33,010 bases of DNA from a virus. The notes under the pieces are model-generated. The model searched no databases and had not been told where the DNA came from. It was given only the letters and a program-made list of their open reading frames with translations. Below, in pieces: positions 10,601-18,223 of this stretch. A program made the position numbers and the translations under genes. Positions within the stretch are counted from its first letter, which is position 1, and each line of letters starts with the position of its first letter. The DNA lies in the IMG/VR virus record IMGVR_UViG_3300023243_000066, positions 1-33,010 of that record; one strand, 5' to 3'.

Positions 10601-11175
10601 GATTCTACTTGGGTGGCCCTGCATTGAGTACAGGCACTAGGCTCAAACGCGCCTATGATGACTTCAACTCAAGCGAGTACGGTAGCTTTGAGCGTGGTAT
10701 GGAAAGCCTTATGCCCGCTGGCCTTACTAATGCTTACCGTAGCACAGTTGGACGTTACGCAAGAGAAGGTGGTATACGGTCTAGGAGAAAAGACCCTATA
10801 TATGATGACATGACTGTCGGTGATTTCGCGGCTCAGGCTCTAGGATTCCCCCCTGCGGAATACACTTACCGTCAAGAAGTATCTGGTAGGAACAAAGGCG
10901 TAGAGAAAGCAGTTACAGAGAAGCGTTCCATGCTAGCCAAGAAGTTCTATGTAGCACAGCGCATGGGTGACCATGAGGTTATGGCAGAGGTACTGAAAGA
11001 TATTAGTACCCATAACAAGCGTCACCCTACTGCGGCACTGACGGGGGAGCAAATAACCAAGTCAGTTAAATCTCATATGGCTACGTCAGCCAAGATGCAC
11101 AATGGGGTTACGGTAAATCCTATAATGAAGTTCGCTATAGAGAGAAGTAACAGGGAATACAACAAGGGCTACTAA
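4687..11175 (+). CDS. Giant virion protein with embedded HExxH metallopeptidase-like domain (2162 aa)
   Basis: Largest gene in the window. Residues 110-160 form a hydrophobic Gly/Ala stretch that could cross or disrupt a membrane. Residues about 340-530 are very acidic and helical. Residues about 590-900 are Lys/Pro/Thr-rich linker. At residues 1027-1031 there is HETTH, followed about 45 residues later by NEFIAEAF, an arrangement typical of zinc metallopeptidases (two His plus a downstream Glu). The C-terminal 1000 residues contain hydrophobic segments near 1594-1620 and 1860-1880. This architecture matches very large ejected or polyvalent phage proteins that enter the host with DNA. The start has only a weak ribosome site (GTAGG). 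I see no RNA polymerase motifs, so it is not assigned as an N4-type virion polymerase. Confidence 0.8.
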   Translation: MATIQQLKDAVVRARAANDVEAAQYLQEQINKSTRRLEQTYGPLAKKDSGGAGFFENVGKGLASGAIGMYESAALGGAALLEEEEELKARDKIKSVAESFRPEGGDKEALSYKLASGIGSIGALLPTALLGPAALPAAAAIAGGAGAGEASERAREFGATEEERSSVTFRGTAIGLLDLAPLGRIAKGLQIPGVAKVLEKVDANDLKGIKNRIRSVATTGVAEGAQEAAAAILQNLNARGYDAEAELIDAGVLDEATIGGGAGAIIQALADVIAGRRGGKSVGTDGAIEGDDKSDEQAVEEVFGLPALPETVNIPMPDGSLRENVPIDDPEARVYLRAQELQGDAESRRTTERDAILEAQDREQGLASLVKDDAAEQARRQTGDLFPLEKATAEKEAARVAARAPEGMSDAEMADAMAEQDAETERARRLEDDDQIKEQPDMIDRAEDEQIRDIEETADIEALLAEDEAQAARDAEEKRAIEQEYAVLFEGTLDVAEAEARDAAIATENRTALAQLEAQVKERGPKETQQQQPLGGMQTKSSAKKQGVRRNATETAEAYAAEKNIPLDTITPAEGKQITLTDVRIAERQKVAGMPTKKTADLESQAGAVQPLPKEVTQQLKGLGITIPTITPKAAPKTPPAKTAPKAEAKTEAPADTSTQEAPTDIGGDIEFPTAVPRGTEFTNPDDVTALTDLVTKPIPRDQKGMEQTAQTYIKRFKRPADAFEAIAFEIAENTPKFREQKGTPTSEKAKFAGTGGANTKTTLQWIEKNLSSDAKAEIDRRIVEQQKKSTDVEKDTKARATQERDDTKVKQRETKIAQDVDTATGGQATVVGTSTPSKATPKVEPSPTARADRATKKKASGATKKEDVVSQAIENIQGSRGKNAKAPLTEDMSPDQLRARVAADTAKFIAGGGKIDVLNLELDPKVALELSEALPKDVKELLKKGDLKAALQSLAKSTKSKRVKQIARALSENTGTTKIELANEASLKDKGYEIGDEGNVAGLFDPRINTVILNSNMPLTIHALLHETTHATTLNQLKNKSHPATKQLEKLYKDVKPYLDTAYGAENLNEFIAEAFSNPVFQRKLASINPKGEDISALERFYRAVTNYVRRLIGMDTKPVGSALDEADAAIIAMLSPNMATSNDPVMNMVSTQDGVRKVLNDMTDIQKRLSEGPKKSFLEGATDFLNGTADRTAKDFLLRLTGSQALGDVARNNGFGQLGLNLDKLFGDQRGNIQKSDEKINKVLEAYDAWAKKNLEQKQLLDNIIYSQEHGATIYQVDPTLTRAEAKKRYGNQTAQDDRNLFEVWEANQDQWKKLNDGGRKQFTELRNTYKRMHEDLVAVINREIDEIGDGKDNASKIKLKKQMNERLISSNTMEVYFPLVRQGNYKLSYATKIKNDDGTFREESVFLMFETEGARDSAAKEVKNDALTVADTVESYEGDTKASSYRSPPAGSFVADVLDVIAASVPKDKRGEVQEQVMRLFIETLPETSFAKSLQRRKNTLGYIQDARLGMQTKGFDLGAQIEKMRYGGEIRAVEKAIDLKHGEGAPEGVNKNTFNLVKRELDRRAKFAREGATNKGPEQYYQRANQTAFIYTIGFNASSALVNLSQIPLVVLPYLTSKFNAKDASVALGRAGKFVTSSKISIDEYYDIKEVSTTDADGVVSRKDVYTLKAGQEKKIRDTSATKAEADAKIKYFNRMIPLVQRAKNGGQIHHSTIADQLGVNDAGRQKNKNPALRFLDGTSALSAVMFNAAERFNRQVTLTMSYDLTLNKLDAMHEAKGDKRFYSAVQAKFIDVPSSSEARMELAVAEAVYFAQETNGGSVLETAAGYSQQGIGRVALMYKSYGLQMYYTMIKSAILAGDNMFAKDAEGKELRNMALKQAMGVHLSALFFAGVQGLPLYGMVSMIWNMFLDNEEDDARTITRKYLGEGWYKGGLTALTGTDVASRVSLSNLLLQENRFNKDPSLEESLGFYLGGPALSTGTRLKRAYDDFNSSEYGSFERGMESLMPAGLTNAYRSTVGRYAREGGIRSRRKDPIYDDMTVGDFAAQALGFPPAEYTYRQEVSGRNKGVEKAVTEKRSMLAKKFYVAQRMGDHEVMAEVLKDISTHNKRHPTAALTGEQITKSVKSHMATSAKMHNGVTVNPIMKFAIERSNREYNKGY

Positions 11176-11213
11176 TAAAAACCCCCCTGTCGCCTCGGAA
11201 ACGAGCAGGGGGG
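11173..11213 (-). terminator. Intrinsic terminator of the leftward transcript
   Basis: CCCCCCTG (11182-11189) pairs with CAGGGGGG (11206-11213). Inside it CTCG/CGAG closes a GAAA tetraloop, leaving a 4-nt bulge. Read leftward the G-run is followed directly by TTTTTATTA, a strong T-tract. It has no T-tract rightward. It overlaps the stop codon of the giant virion gene, so it stops leftward transcripts from invading that gene. Confidence 0.85.
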
Positions 11214-11269
11214 TAGAGAGGTAAAACCATAGTGAGTAAGGGGAGTGGCCCACTACGTCCAATATAGTA

Positions 11270-11485
11270 TCATATAGTCCGCCAGATACGAATACCTAAT
11301 TTACCATTTTCTATGGCTATCTTTGTCTTTACTTGCCATTTCTTACGTTTAAACAGTGTTACGACCTGATCCTTAGCTTTCTGCGTGTTTAAACACGGTA
11401 CGAAGAGGGACGCTCCAACGTGCATACCCTCCCAGTTAACTATAATACGTATCCCGTCGGGATGTAGGTCATCAACCATTAACAT
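11270..11485 (-). CDS. Small protein of unknown function (71 aa)
   Basis: Last gene of the leftward replication block, beginning 1 nt after the primase stop, with AAGGTG as ribosome site 5 nt before the ATG. It is basic, with a helical RKKW-containing middle and the C-terminal end LGIRIWRTI. There is no signal peptide and no recognisable motif. A small ab-fold is possible. Tight coupling to the primase-helicase suggests a replication accessory role, but this is only context. Confidence 0.6.
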   Translation of the reverse strand: MLMVDDLHPDGIRIIVNWEGMHVGASLFVPCLNTQKAKDQVVTLFKRKKWQVKTKIAIENGKLGIRIWRTI

Positions 11486-11486
11486 G

Positions 11487-14297
11487 TTACACCTTCACAT
11501 CTGCCGCAGAACAGTCTATGGATATAACGTGAGTTAGTGGTAGGTAAGTAGTAGTACCTTTAGTCAACCGCACCTTAGTAGTTTTAGCTCCAGACTTATC
11601 TTTCAGTTCTTGAATAAACGCTGAATAATTTATCTGTTGCCTACCGCACCACGTTTTAAGGGGTTTAGGTATTAAGTAAGCTATCTTCGTATCAGTCTCG
11701 TAACGCCCTACTAACCTAATTCTAGGGTCTAATTCTGGTATGACTAACGCATCTAGCCCGTTGTTCTGTGCCTTACGTAAGTCGTCGGTGCTTTTGATTT
11801 TAAGTATGCTACCCCAGTTCTCATGGAAGTAGTCGTTTAAAGTATCTAGTGCAGAACAGTTCATACCGGCCACATTGTCCTTATTCTCTCTCAATAGTTT
11901 AATTATGTACTTAAACAACTTATTTGTATCGTAGTCTACTAGCCCTAGCTTCTTAGCTATGAGTACACCCGTAAGGGTAGAAGCCCCACCCGCTGACCAG
12001 AATCGGTTCTCTGCGGTAAGCTGTGCCGCCTTATCTATCTTGGCCCGTACCTTCTCCAGTAAATCCTTAACACTGTCTATGTTAGCTATAACGTACTGCA
12101 TGTACACTTTACCTGCGTGCCCGTATATAGTTTCTGCATTGATTGCGTGTATGTCTGTTAAGTACTTAGTTTTACTTTGGTCGAACAACCTAACTGCTTT
12201 AGTCTCCATCATCCGTTGGGCTTCCGCTTTCGGCATAGCCTTGTACAGACTGACTTTCTCGATAGCACTACAGTTGCCTGTGGTAACGGACAGTAGCTTC
12301 CAAGGTTTACCTCTAGCGCGTTCGGTATTATTACCCCCACTAGTCATACGGTTCCTCTGTTTACCACTGGATATTTGGTATATAAGCGACGATAAATCCT
12401 CACCTTTAAGTTCAGTAAGTTCGTCAATGTACAGGGGTAGGTTTTGGTATACCTCACTGCGGTTCATCCTAGAGTGTTGAGTATCATCTTCTCCCAGTAC
12501 TAGGGCTTTAGGGCTACCCCATATAGACGCGCCTACGTTCATGGCGGTGGTCTTACCTACGCCGCTCTCCTTACTATGTACGTGAAACCCTGCACAAGAA
12601 ACGGGGGACAGGGCCATAAGGGGGGAACCAAACCCTGTGCCTACTATGTATTGATGCAGTTCAAACCCATCACGGTTGTAAAAGTTGGCCGTATCTATCC
12701 AACCCTGCAAAGTGCCTTTAGGTTCAAATGCGTGAAACAACCCCACTGTCGGGGTAGAGGGAGGATTGTCGCCAATACGATCAGCAAATACTTCTTCATT
12801 GCCTAATACAAAGGACTTAAAGTCATCTCCAGTCCACCCAAACTGCCTACGTGCTTCTGTTGCTACTCCCGTAGCCTGTAACTCGTTTACCCAAGTTGTC
12901 ATGTAAGTCATAAGTTCATCCATTCGTGAGACGGCCACACCATGCATGGACATCTGTTTCCGTAATTCTTCTTTTGAAGTAACCGCTGTAAGGGGAATAG
13001 TAAACTCTCTAACCCCGTCTTTGGGCAAGTGCAATCTAACGACCACTGCTTCGCCCATCTCTACATCTGATATGCGTTTAACTATGTACAGGTCATTGTG
13101 GTACACCACCTTCTCATCTGTATCGCCTTCGGCATTGGTAGTACGCATATACACCCCACCATTGGTACCCCTAAAGAATGGCCTAGGGTACGGCGGAATC
13201 ACATAGGTAGTAGTAATAGGTGAGTCAGGTAAGTCCATCTCAGGTACTTCTACTATGTTATCTTCTGCGGTAGCTTCTATCACGCTACTACCTAGCACTA
13301 TAGGAGACTTTACCTTGCCCCAGTTCGGGCAGTCAGAACATACATCGGGGTTAAACTCGTCGAAAGACGTACACTTGTATGGGCCTTTGATTAGCTCCAT
13401 CTTCTCTACGGTAGCCTGCTCAGAGTAACCCTCGTGGTTCTTAGATATGTTGCGTGCCGCTGACTCAGAGTCAACACAGAACTTAGCTATAGATAGCCCC
13501 GCTCTCCACATAGGCTCACTGCAATTCTCTTGGTCTTGCCATATGGTGCGTAGTTGCTCACAGCCAGTACCGTTCATAGTCTTAGCTATGATGTCTTTAA
13601 ATTTGTTTTGCCTGTTACCGATCAGTGCGTTCATCACAGCATTGCTACCGGCAGGAGCCATTATCTTAGGAACTGGTATCAGTCCGCCTCCCAACAAGGT
13701 CGAGAACTTATCAAAGTCTACGTTGTCAGGGTAATCATCTGCTAAGAACTCAACAGCAGATGGGGGGTCAGTCTTATAGTTATGCGTGGTTGGTACTCGC
13801 AGTACCCTAGCGGCATCGGCAGTGACAGAGGGGTCAGCCAGTAGCCCGTGTTCAGCACATAACTTCTTTAGACGTTCTGCTACAGGTAGCCAGTCGTTCA
13901 ACTCTATCGACTCCGAAAGGAACCAATACGCGTGTATGCCACGTCCAGAGTTAACTAGCTTGGGCTTCGGTAGTGATAATGTCTTACAGAACCCTTGTAG
14001 TGCCACAAGAGCTGTATCTTGATCTGGATAGTCTTTGGTAGCCCCACAATCTAAATCGAGAAAGAAAGACTTCAGATGATGCACGTTAGCTACTTTACGT
14101 GAGTTCGGTTCTTTGAACGTGCCTAGAGCGAAGTATGCGTCATACCCCTTGTTATCTAGGTCGCGTGCGGCATCGGCCATATCCCCCACGGAGGTGTAAA
14201 ACTTCTGTATCCTCCGATCATCTTTTGTACGAAAAGAGAACAAGCAGTAATGCCCGTCTTCCCCCAATACCCTCCTTAAAAAATCTTCTGTTTTCAT
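11487..14297 (-). CDS. Primase-helicase fusion (AEP-like primase plus DUF927-like ATPase), 936 aa
   Basis: Probably primes and unwinds DNA at the phage fork. The N-terminal domain has FFLDLDCG (DLD at residues 81-83) and SGRGIHAYW (117-125), which fit the metal-binding and nucleotide-binding motifs of archaeo-eukaryotic primases. C309, C320 and C323 (CSDC) suggest a metal-binding connector. The C-terminal half has a Walker A, SGVGKTT, at 578-584, followed by LYIDELTEL as probable Walker B, in a segment resembling DUF927 helicases. The order primase then ATPase is usual for plasmid and phage primase-helicases. It lies downstream of the SSB-like gene and a 100-nt gap with inverted repeats. Confidence 0.85.
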   Translation of the reverse strand: MKTEDFLRRVLGEDGHYCLFSFRTKDDRRIQKFYTSVGDMADAARDLDNKGYDAYFALGTFKEPNSRKVANVHHLKSFFLDLDCGATKDYPDQDTALVALQGFCKTLSLPKPKLVNSGRGIHAYWFLSESIELNDWLPVAERLKKLCAEHGLLADPSVTADAARVLRVPTTHNYKTDPPSAVEFLADDYPDNVDFDKFSTLLGGGLIPVPKIMAPAGSNAVMNALIGNRQNKFKDIIAKTMNGTGCEQLRTIWQDQENCSEPMWRAGLSIAKFCVDSESAARNISKNHEGYSEQATVEKMELIKGPYKCTSFDEFNPDVCSDCPNWGKVKSPIVLGSSVIEATAEDNIVEVPEMDLPDSPITTTYVIPPYPRPFFRGTNGGVYMRTTNAEGDTDEKVVYHNDLYIVKRISDVEMGEAVVVRLHLPKDGVREFTIPLTAVTSKEELRKQMSMHGVAVSRMDELMTYMTTWVNELQATGVATEARRQFGWTGDDFKSFVLGNEEVFADRIGDNPPSTPTVGLFHAFEPKGTLQGWIDTANFYNRDGFELHQYIVGTGFGSPLMALSPVSCAGFHVHSKESGVGKTTAMNVGASIWGSPKALVLGEDDTQHSRMNRSEVYQNLPLYIDELTELKGEDLSSLIYQISSGKQRNRMTSGGNNTERARGKPWKLLSVTTGNCSAIEKVSLYKAMPKAEAQRMMETKAVRLFDQSKTKYLTDIHAINAETIYGHAGKVYMQYVIANIDSVKDLLEKVRAKIDKAAQLTAENRFWSAGGASTLTGVLIAKKLGLVDYDTNKLFKYIIKLLRENKDNVAGMNCSALDTLNDYFHENWGSILKIKSTDDLRKAQNNGLDALVIPELDPRIRLVGRYETDTKIAYLIPKPLKTWCGRQQINYSAFIQELKDKSGAKTTKVRLTKGTTTYLPLTHVISIDCSAADVKV

Positions 14298-14322
14298 AAA
14301 TAGTACCTAATTCCGAGAGGTA

Positions 14323-14372
14323 CCATAGCAGGGGCGCTTACACGCCCTTTTCGGTAGTCATCCTAGCTATGG
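14323..14372. other. Nested inverted repeats in the gap between SSB-like and primase genes
   Basis: The 100-nt gap 14298-14397 is long for this tightly packed block. CCATAGC (14323-14329) pairs with GCTATGG (14366-14372). They enclose a second stem of GGGCG and CGCCC with a 6-nt loop, followed on the plus strand by TTTT. Read leftward there is no T-tract, so a folded leader of the primase message or a processing site is more likely than a leftward terminator. A short rightward terminator for antisense RNA is also possible. Confidence 0.4.
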
Positions 14373-14397
14373 GTGTAGTTGTTACAGTGGGAGACTA

Positions 14398-15123
14398 TTA
14401 GTCGTCCCAGTCGGCTACTATATCAGCCAGTGCATCGTCAGATGCTTTCGGTGCAGGAGCTTTCTTCTTAACTACTTTCTTTGGCTCCTCGACTTGCGCG
14501 GGTTCATCATCCCCAAACAGGTCGTCTGTTACTGCTTCCGTAGGGGCGGCAGGTGCGGCAGGTGCTACTACTTCAAAAGGATTCTCTTCTGCGGAGAACT
14601 GAAACCCACCTTCTACTGCGCCAAACGGGGATGCGGCTTCCATAGGTACGTACTTGATAACCTGTACGGCACGTAGTCTAAGGGATACACCCGCTTCACG
14701 CATGTAGTAGGGAGTAAAGGTTACTGCTACGTTAACAGTACTACCCGTGGTAAGCATGAAGTCGTCTGGTAGTTTAACGCCTTTACTATCGTACTGTACA
14801 GGCTTAAACGTAGCGTCTTTACCGTACGCCCCTTTCAAAGATGCCTTGTACGTATAAGTACCATCTTCTTCTTTCTTGAAAGGCATGTCAAACTTGTCAG
14901 GCCATCCCTTCTCTTTCTTGGCTTCGTATGCGGTAACCATTGATACAAAGAGAGCCTTAGCTTGGTCTTTAGTCATACGGAAACGAGTCTCGTACTTAGC
15001 ACCTTCGTCAAACGCGTCACACGGAACCGTGCGGTTTTCTGCATTGTCGAACTTGTAAGTCTTATTGATACGAGGCCATAGGGCTTCTACGTCATTGATA
15101 AGGTATTGATTATTTGTAGCCAT
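14398..15123 (-). CDS. Probable single-stranded DNA-binding protein (241 aa)
   Basis: Likely coats single-stranded DNA during replication. The first 190 residues look like a b-rich single OB-type domain (segments such as TGSTVNVAVTFTPYYM and VSLRLRAVQVIKYV). A Pro/Ala/Lys linker follows, and a strongly acidic tail ends in DIVADWDD, the usual feature of phage and bacterial SSBs for recruiting partners (compare T7 gp2.5). A second acidic cluster, DDLFGDDE, lies just before the linker. AGGA 9 nt before the ATG supports the start. It sits between the four-Cys protein and the primase. OB fold and function are inferred, not proven. Confidence 0.75.
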   Translation of the reverse strand: MATNNQYLINDVEALWPRINKTYKFDNAENRTVPCDAFDEGAKYETRFRMTKDQAKALFVSMVTAYEAKKEKGWPDKFDMPFKKEEDGTYTYKASLKGAYGKDATFKPVQYDSKGVKLPDDFMLTTGSTVNVAVTFTPYYMREAGVSLRLRAVQVIKYVPMEAASPFGAVEGGFQFSAEENPFEVVAPAAPAAPTEAVTDDLFGDDEPAQVEEPKKVVKKKAPAPKASDDALADIVADWDD

Positions 15124-15141
15124 GTTATAAATCCTAATTAA

Positions 15142-15819
15142 TTAGTTTGCATTTAACTCGAAACCTTCCACCACACTAAACGGAGACACAGGTTCACTTG
15201 TTGTGGGGATAGACATAGTGATAGCCCGAATAGTATCTTCGTGGTCAATCATGGCCGAAACCCTTGTAAGCGTGTCTTCATCTAAGCGGTCTACCGGCTT
15301 AAAGCAAAGTTTTGGTACCGCGCTATCCTCATCAAAGTAAATCTTGGTGATGATAGTAACTACAGGAGTATCATGTTTAGCGAGTAACCGAGCATAGTGT
15401 TGCATACCCTTATCACCACTATTAGTACTGCCGAATATAGACGTGGCAGGTATCTGTAACTGATACACTTCTTCAGGTTTATCCTGAAATACAACTGCTA
15501 GTCGTTGTGAGAACCGACAAGCCCTACCCCCATAAGAACCTGAACCTCTTATATTTTGAGGACAATCCATACAACGCGCAGACTGCCGTTGCTCTTGGGG
15601 TACTTCTCTAGCTGGTAACTGCGTGTCAGGTGACCAACACGTAGGTACCGCAACCCTATTGGGGTCATACGCATCGCCATAGTAAGCGCGAGATACTGGG
15701 GCGGCATTAACTATCACCACATCCATATAACCTAAATCCCTAGTAACTTCCTCACCGTCAGCTATAACGTGAAACTTACCACCACGTATACTGATTCGGC
15801 GTAGTCCGTTGCTACTCAT
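15142..15819 (-). CDS. Conserved phage protein with four-Cys zinc-binding pattern (225 aa)
   Basis: C61, C83, C86 and C101 form a CW...CMDC...RAC arrangement suited to binding one zinc ion, inside a region of the type GSGSYGGRACRFSQRLAV. I recall similar hypothetical proteins beside SSB genes in other phages, but no function is known to me. Its start overlaps the stop of the HTH gene (TGATG), so it is translated together with it, and the SSB-like gene follows 18 nt downstream. A DNA-binding or SSB-partner role is a reasonable guess from context. The rest of the protein looks a/b with no catalytic motif. Confidence 0.7.
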   Translation of the reverse strand: MSSNGLRRISIRGGKFHVIADGEEVTRDLGYMDVVIVNAAPVSRAYYGDAYDPNRVAVPTCWSPDTQLPAREVPQEQRQSARCMDCPQNIRGSGSYGGRACRFSQRLAVVFQDKPEEVYQLQIPATSIFGSTNSGDKGMQHYARLLAKHDTPVVTIITKIYFDEDSAVPKLCFKPVDRLDEDTLTRVSAMIDHEDTIRAITMSIPTTSEPVSPFSVVEGFELNAN

Positions 15820-16070
15820 CAGGCGTCATCATCCAAATCTAACTCTAGCTGTTCGTGCATAGAGATTTCAGTTAGATAGTCTTCTTCGGGTGTATGCGCA
15901 CTGTTCAAAAGTGCCGCTTCAACTTCAGGTAACTTGAAACGATAGGTTGGCCCCACTTTAATATATGTATCGGTGGGAATCTTGTTATTACGTAACCATG
16001 CACGGACGGTAGATATAGATACCGAGAAGTGCTTCGCTACATTTTCAATAGGTACAAATGCTACTGACAT
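15819..16070 (-). CDS. Small winged HTH protein, excisionase/MerR-like (83 aa)
   Basis: The N-terminal half reads as a helix-turn-helix (IENVAKHFSVSISTVRAWLR, residues 8-27), followed by a wing-like KVGPTYRFKLPEVEAAL, the layout of excisionase-type and MerR-type small DNA-binding proteins. The C-terminus is acidic (LELDLDDDA). The ribosome site GGAGG lies inside the last codons of the upstream gene and the start overlaps its stop (TAATG). It could be a transcription regulator of the phage, an excisionase, or a replication-origin binding protein. No integrase is visible in this window, so excision is not favoured. Confidence 0.75.
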   Translation of the reverse strand: MSVAFVPIENVAKHFSVSISTVRAWLRNNKIPTDTYIKVGPTYRFKLPEVEAALLNSAHTPEEDYLTEISMHEQLELDLDDDA

Positions 16071-16468
16071 TACTTCCTCCTTACTGAGACTACATACTCT
16101 GAGTCTACGTTAAGCCCTTTAGGTACGAGGGCGGGGTTTTCTTCTAGGAACTGCTTCATGTTCGTTTGGTTGAGTCGCTTATCAAGTAACTCAGGTGCCC
16201 CATGCTCTAATATAAACTCGTGCATGTTGCTCCAATCGCTAGTCCAATACCTAGTCTTAGCAGATCGGTAAAACAATCCTGCTGAAGTCTTCACACTATC
16301 GACGCCCTGATCTTTACAGTATCCAAGTAAGGCTTTCTTAACCTTGTCTAACTGTTCAGACAGCTTGCCGTCTTCTTCTTTAAATTCCGCAGAAAGTTCC
16401 GAACGCTTATCTTTTATCTTTAGATAAACCTTAGTCAACTGTTCAGCGGTAGTATTACTTTCACTCAT
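16070..16468 (-). CDS. Conserved phage protein, N-terminal coiled coil (132 aa)
   Basis: I place the start at the ATG at 16468 because AAGGAG lies 7 nt before it; a GTG 30 nt further upstream has no such site. Residues 1-55 form a charged coiled coil. The rest contains SAGLFYRSAKTRYWTSDW and LNQTNMKQFLEENP, a pattern I recall from conserved hypothetical proteins of many proteobacterial phages. The coiled coil followed by a small domain is loosely like Gam-type host-nuclease inhibitors, but I cannot show homology. Its last codons hold the ribosome site of the HTH gene. Confidence 0.7.
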   Translation of the reverse strand: MSESNTTAEQLTKVYLKIKDKRSELSAEFKEEDGKLSEQLDKVKKALLGYCKDQGVDSVKTSAGLFYRSAKTRYWTSDWSNMHEFILEHGAPELLDKRLNQTNMKQFLEENPALVPKGLNVDSEYVVSVRRK

Positions 16469-16517
16469 TACACGCTCCTTTACTAACGGGACGTTCACTT
16501 TATTAGCTTATCGTTAG

Positions 16518-18053
16518 CTAGTCAAGTATTTCTTTGTAAAGATCAATCATCTTTGTGTGAATGTCTATTCTGTTATCTAGCAGTGCGTAAACACGTTTCT
16601 CTGCGTGCGACCCCTGTAGCTGCACGACGGTACATTTGTGATCTTGTCCTGATCTGTGTACACGAGCGTTTGCTTGAGCGTATGTCTCCAACGAACTTGT
16701 CGGTGCCCACCACACTACTGTGTTAGCCGCAGTCAATGTAACTCCGTGCGCGGCTGACTGTGGTTGTATAACTAACACGCGAGGGTTATCGGCTTCTTGG
16801 AACCGTTTAAATATCTCCGTACGTTTACCTGCACTCACATCCCCACGGATAACTTCTGTCGATATATTATCTTCTCGTAGATTGGCGGTAAGCATGTCTA
16901 TAGTGTGCTTGAATGGTACAAACACTAATACTTTCTTACTCGACTCGTCTATTACTTCACGTAGTACCTTGTAGCGTGGGGATATATCGAACTCTACTGC
17001 GTCCCCCTTGTCGGTATACACTGCACCTGCGGATATTTGCAGTAGCTTGTTCATACCGACCGCCGCGTTAACTGCTGTGACTTGTTCTCCTGCCGCCTCC
17101 ATAACCATCTTGTTCTTCAGTTCTTTGTAGTACTTCAACTGCTGTCGGGTAAGCGGTACTTCTCTTTTGGTGTACACCATAGGTGGTAGGTCAAGGCACT
17201 CGTCTTTGGTAAACCGTATAGCCGGTTGCAGTATCCTATGCACGGTTGTCGTGGCATCTTCTTTCGGCACCCACTTAAAGTTTGTAACCTTTCTCATCAC
17301 TTGGTCGCGGAACGAACCAAAGAATCTAGGCACGCCCTTGGGATTAACGAGTTTAGCTATGCCATACGCATCGGTAGGACTTTGCGCGGCGGGAGTACCT
17401 GTCATCATCCATAGCCATGTGCTTGGCCCGATTAACTTATTTAAGGTCTTCCATCGCTTTGTCTGAGGGTTCTTGTAGTGAGTAGCTTCATCCACAATGA
17501 TAAGGTCAAACCCTCCGTTGGCTACTGCGTCCGCTACAATCTCTACCCCGTCATAATTTATTATCACGTACTCAGCATCGCCTTCTATTATCTTTGCGCG
17601 TTTAGCCTTAGCTCCATATGCCACGTCTACTTTACGGTGCATGGCAAAACTAAACAGGTCATTGCGCCATGCGGAATCCATGATAGATAGAGGGCATATA
17701 ACTAACACTCGACGTATTACCCCCTGCTTCATAAGGTAGTCAGACGCCCATATAGCACTGGCTGTCTTGCCTGTACCCTGCTCGTTGAAACAAAAGCTCT
17801 TACGGTTTAACGTGAAAAAACTAGCAGTGGTCTTCTGATGATCGAACGGTGTGTACTTACCCGTCCATTCATACTTAGATTCTATTGGGGAGGGCGCGTT
17901 GATATTCATGTTACGCAACACCTGCGTTTCTTCTAACCCCCAGTTAACAAGTACTTGGTTGTTTGGTAGTTCCCTACTCTTTGGTATTACCGATGTAACC
18001 TTTGCGGGGTTACGTAGCGTAAGTAATAACGCCTTATTATCTACTATCTTCAT
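16518..18053 (-). CDS. SNF2-family (superfamily 2) DNA helicase/translocase, 511 aa
   Basis: ATP-driven DNA translocase or helicase of the SNF2 type, expected to act in phage replication or recombination. Motif I is EQGTGKT (residues 91-97), motif II is DEATH (188-192), motif III is the MMTGTPAAQ segment, and motif VI is QANARVHRSGQ (460-470); both RecA-like lobes are present. The length is typical of phage SNF2 helicases without extra domains. It is the first gene after the hairpin-rich gap at 18.05-18.28 kb, with GGAG 8 nt before the ATG, so it probably starts a separate leftward message ending at 11.18 kb. No truncation or frameshift is seen. Confidence 0.9.
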   Translation of the reverse strand: MKIVDNKALLLTLRNPAKVTSVIPKSRELPNNQVLVNWGLEETQVLRNMNINAPSPIESKYEWTGKYTPFDHQKTTASFFTLNRKSFCFNEQGTGKTASAIWASDYLMKQGVIRRVLVICPLSIMDSAWRNDLFSFAMHRKVDVAYGAKAKRAKIIEGDAEYVIINYDGVEIVADAVANGGFDLIIVDEATHYKNPQTKRWKTLNKLIGPSTWLWMMTGTPAAQSPTDAYGIAKLVNPKGVPRFFGSFRDQVMRKVTNFKWVPKEDATTTVHRILQPAIRFTKDECLDLPPMVYTKREVPLTRQQLKYYKELKNKMVMEAAGEQVTAVNAAVGMNKLLQISAGAVYTDKGDAVEFDISPRYKVLREVIDESSKKVLVFVPFKHTIDMLTANLREDNISTEVIRGDVSAGKRTEIFKRFQEADNPRVLVIQPQSAAHGVTLTAANTVVWWAPTSSLETYAQANARVHRSGQDHKCTVVQLQGSHAEKRVYALLDNRIDIHTKMIDLYKEILD

Positions 18054-18100
18054 TTATCGCTCCGATACGAAATAGCATGAAGTGGGTGTCCACGTCACGC

Positions 18101-18223
18101 GAAAAAATTTAGTAGCCCTGCTTCGTCCACGGATAGGGCTAAGTCCGCATTATGATTCTCATTAGGACTACTCGATTTTATGCCGCATATCTATTGGGGA
18201 GCAATAGCGCCGTAAGGAACGGC
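18101..18223 (-). ncRNA. Candidate structured RNA: four consecutive hairpins in the leftward gap
   Basis: Read leftward from the end of the HNH-like gene, four stems follow one another: GCCGT/ACGGC (18209-18223), CTATTG/CAATAG (18191-18207), AGTCC/GGACT with an inner ATGA/TCAT (18142-18169), and TAGCCCT/AGGGCTA (18113-18141), followed by a T-run. The last stem looks like a terminator. The gap (227 nt) is the only long one inside 18 kb of overlapping leftward genes. A 3'-UTR-derived small RNA or a structured regulator would fit. No covariation was tested. Confidence 0.4.
18102..18141 (-). terminator. Probable leftward intrinsic terminator upstream of the SNF2 helicase
   Basis: A 7-bp stem, TAGCCCT/AGGGCTA, with a 15-nt loop is followed leftward by CTAAATTTTTTCG. 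The T-run begins a few bases after the stem, so efficiency may be partial. It would separate the 28.9-18.3 kb message from the 18.0-11.2 kb message, or attenuate read-through between them. Confidence 0.55.

Noticed and set aside
4687-11175. N4-type virion RNA polymerase
   Set aside because: Size is suggestive and an N4-like MoxR-VWA pair is present, but no polymerase motifs were found and the length is well below the N4 protein.
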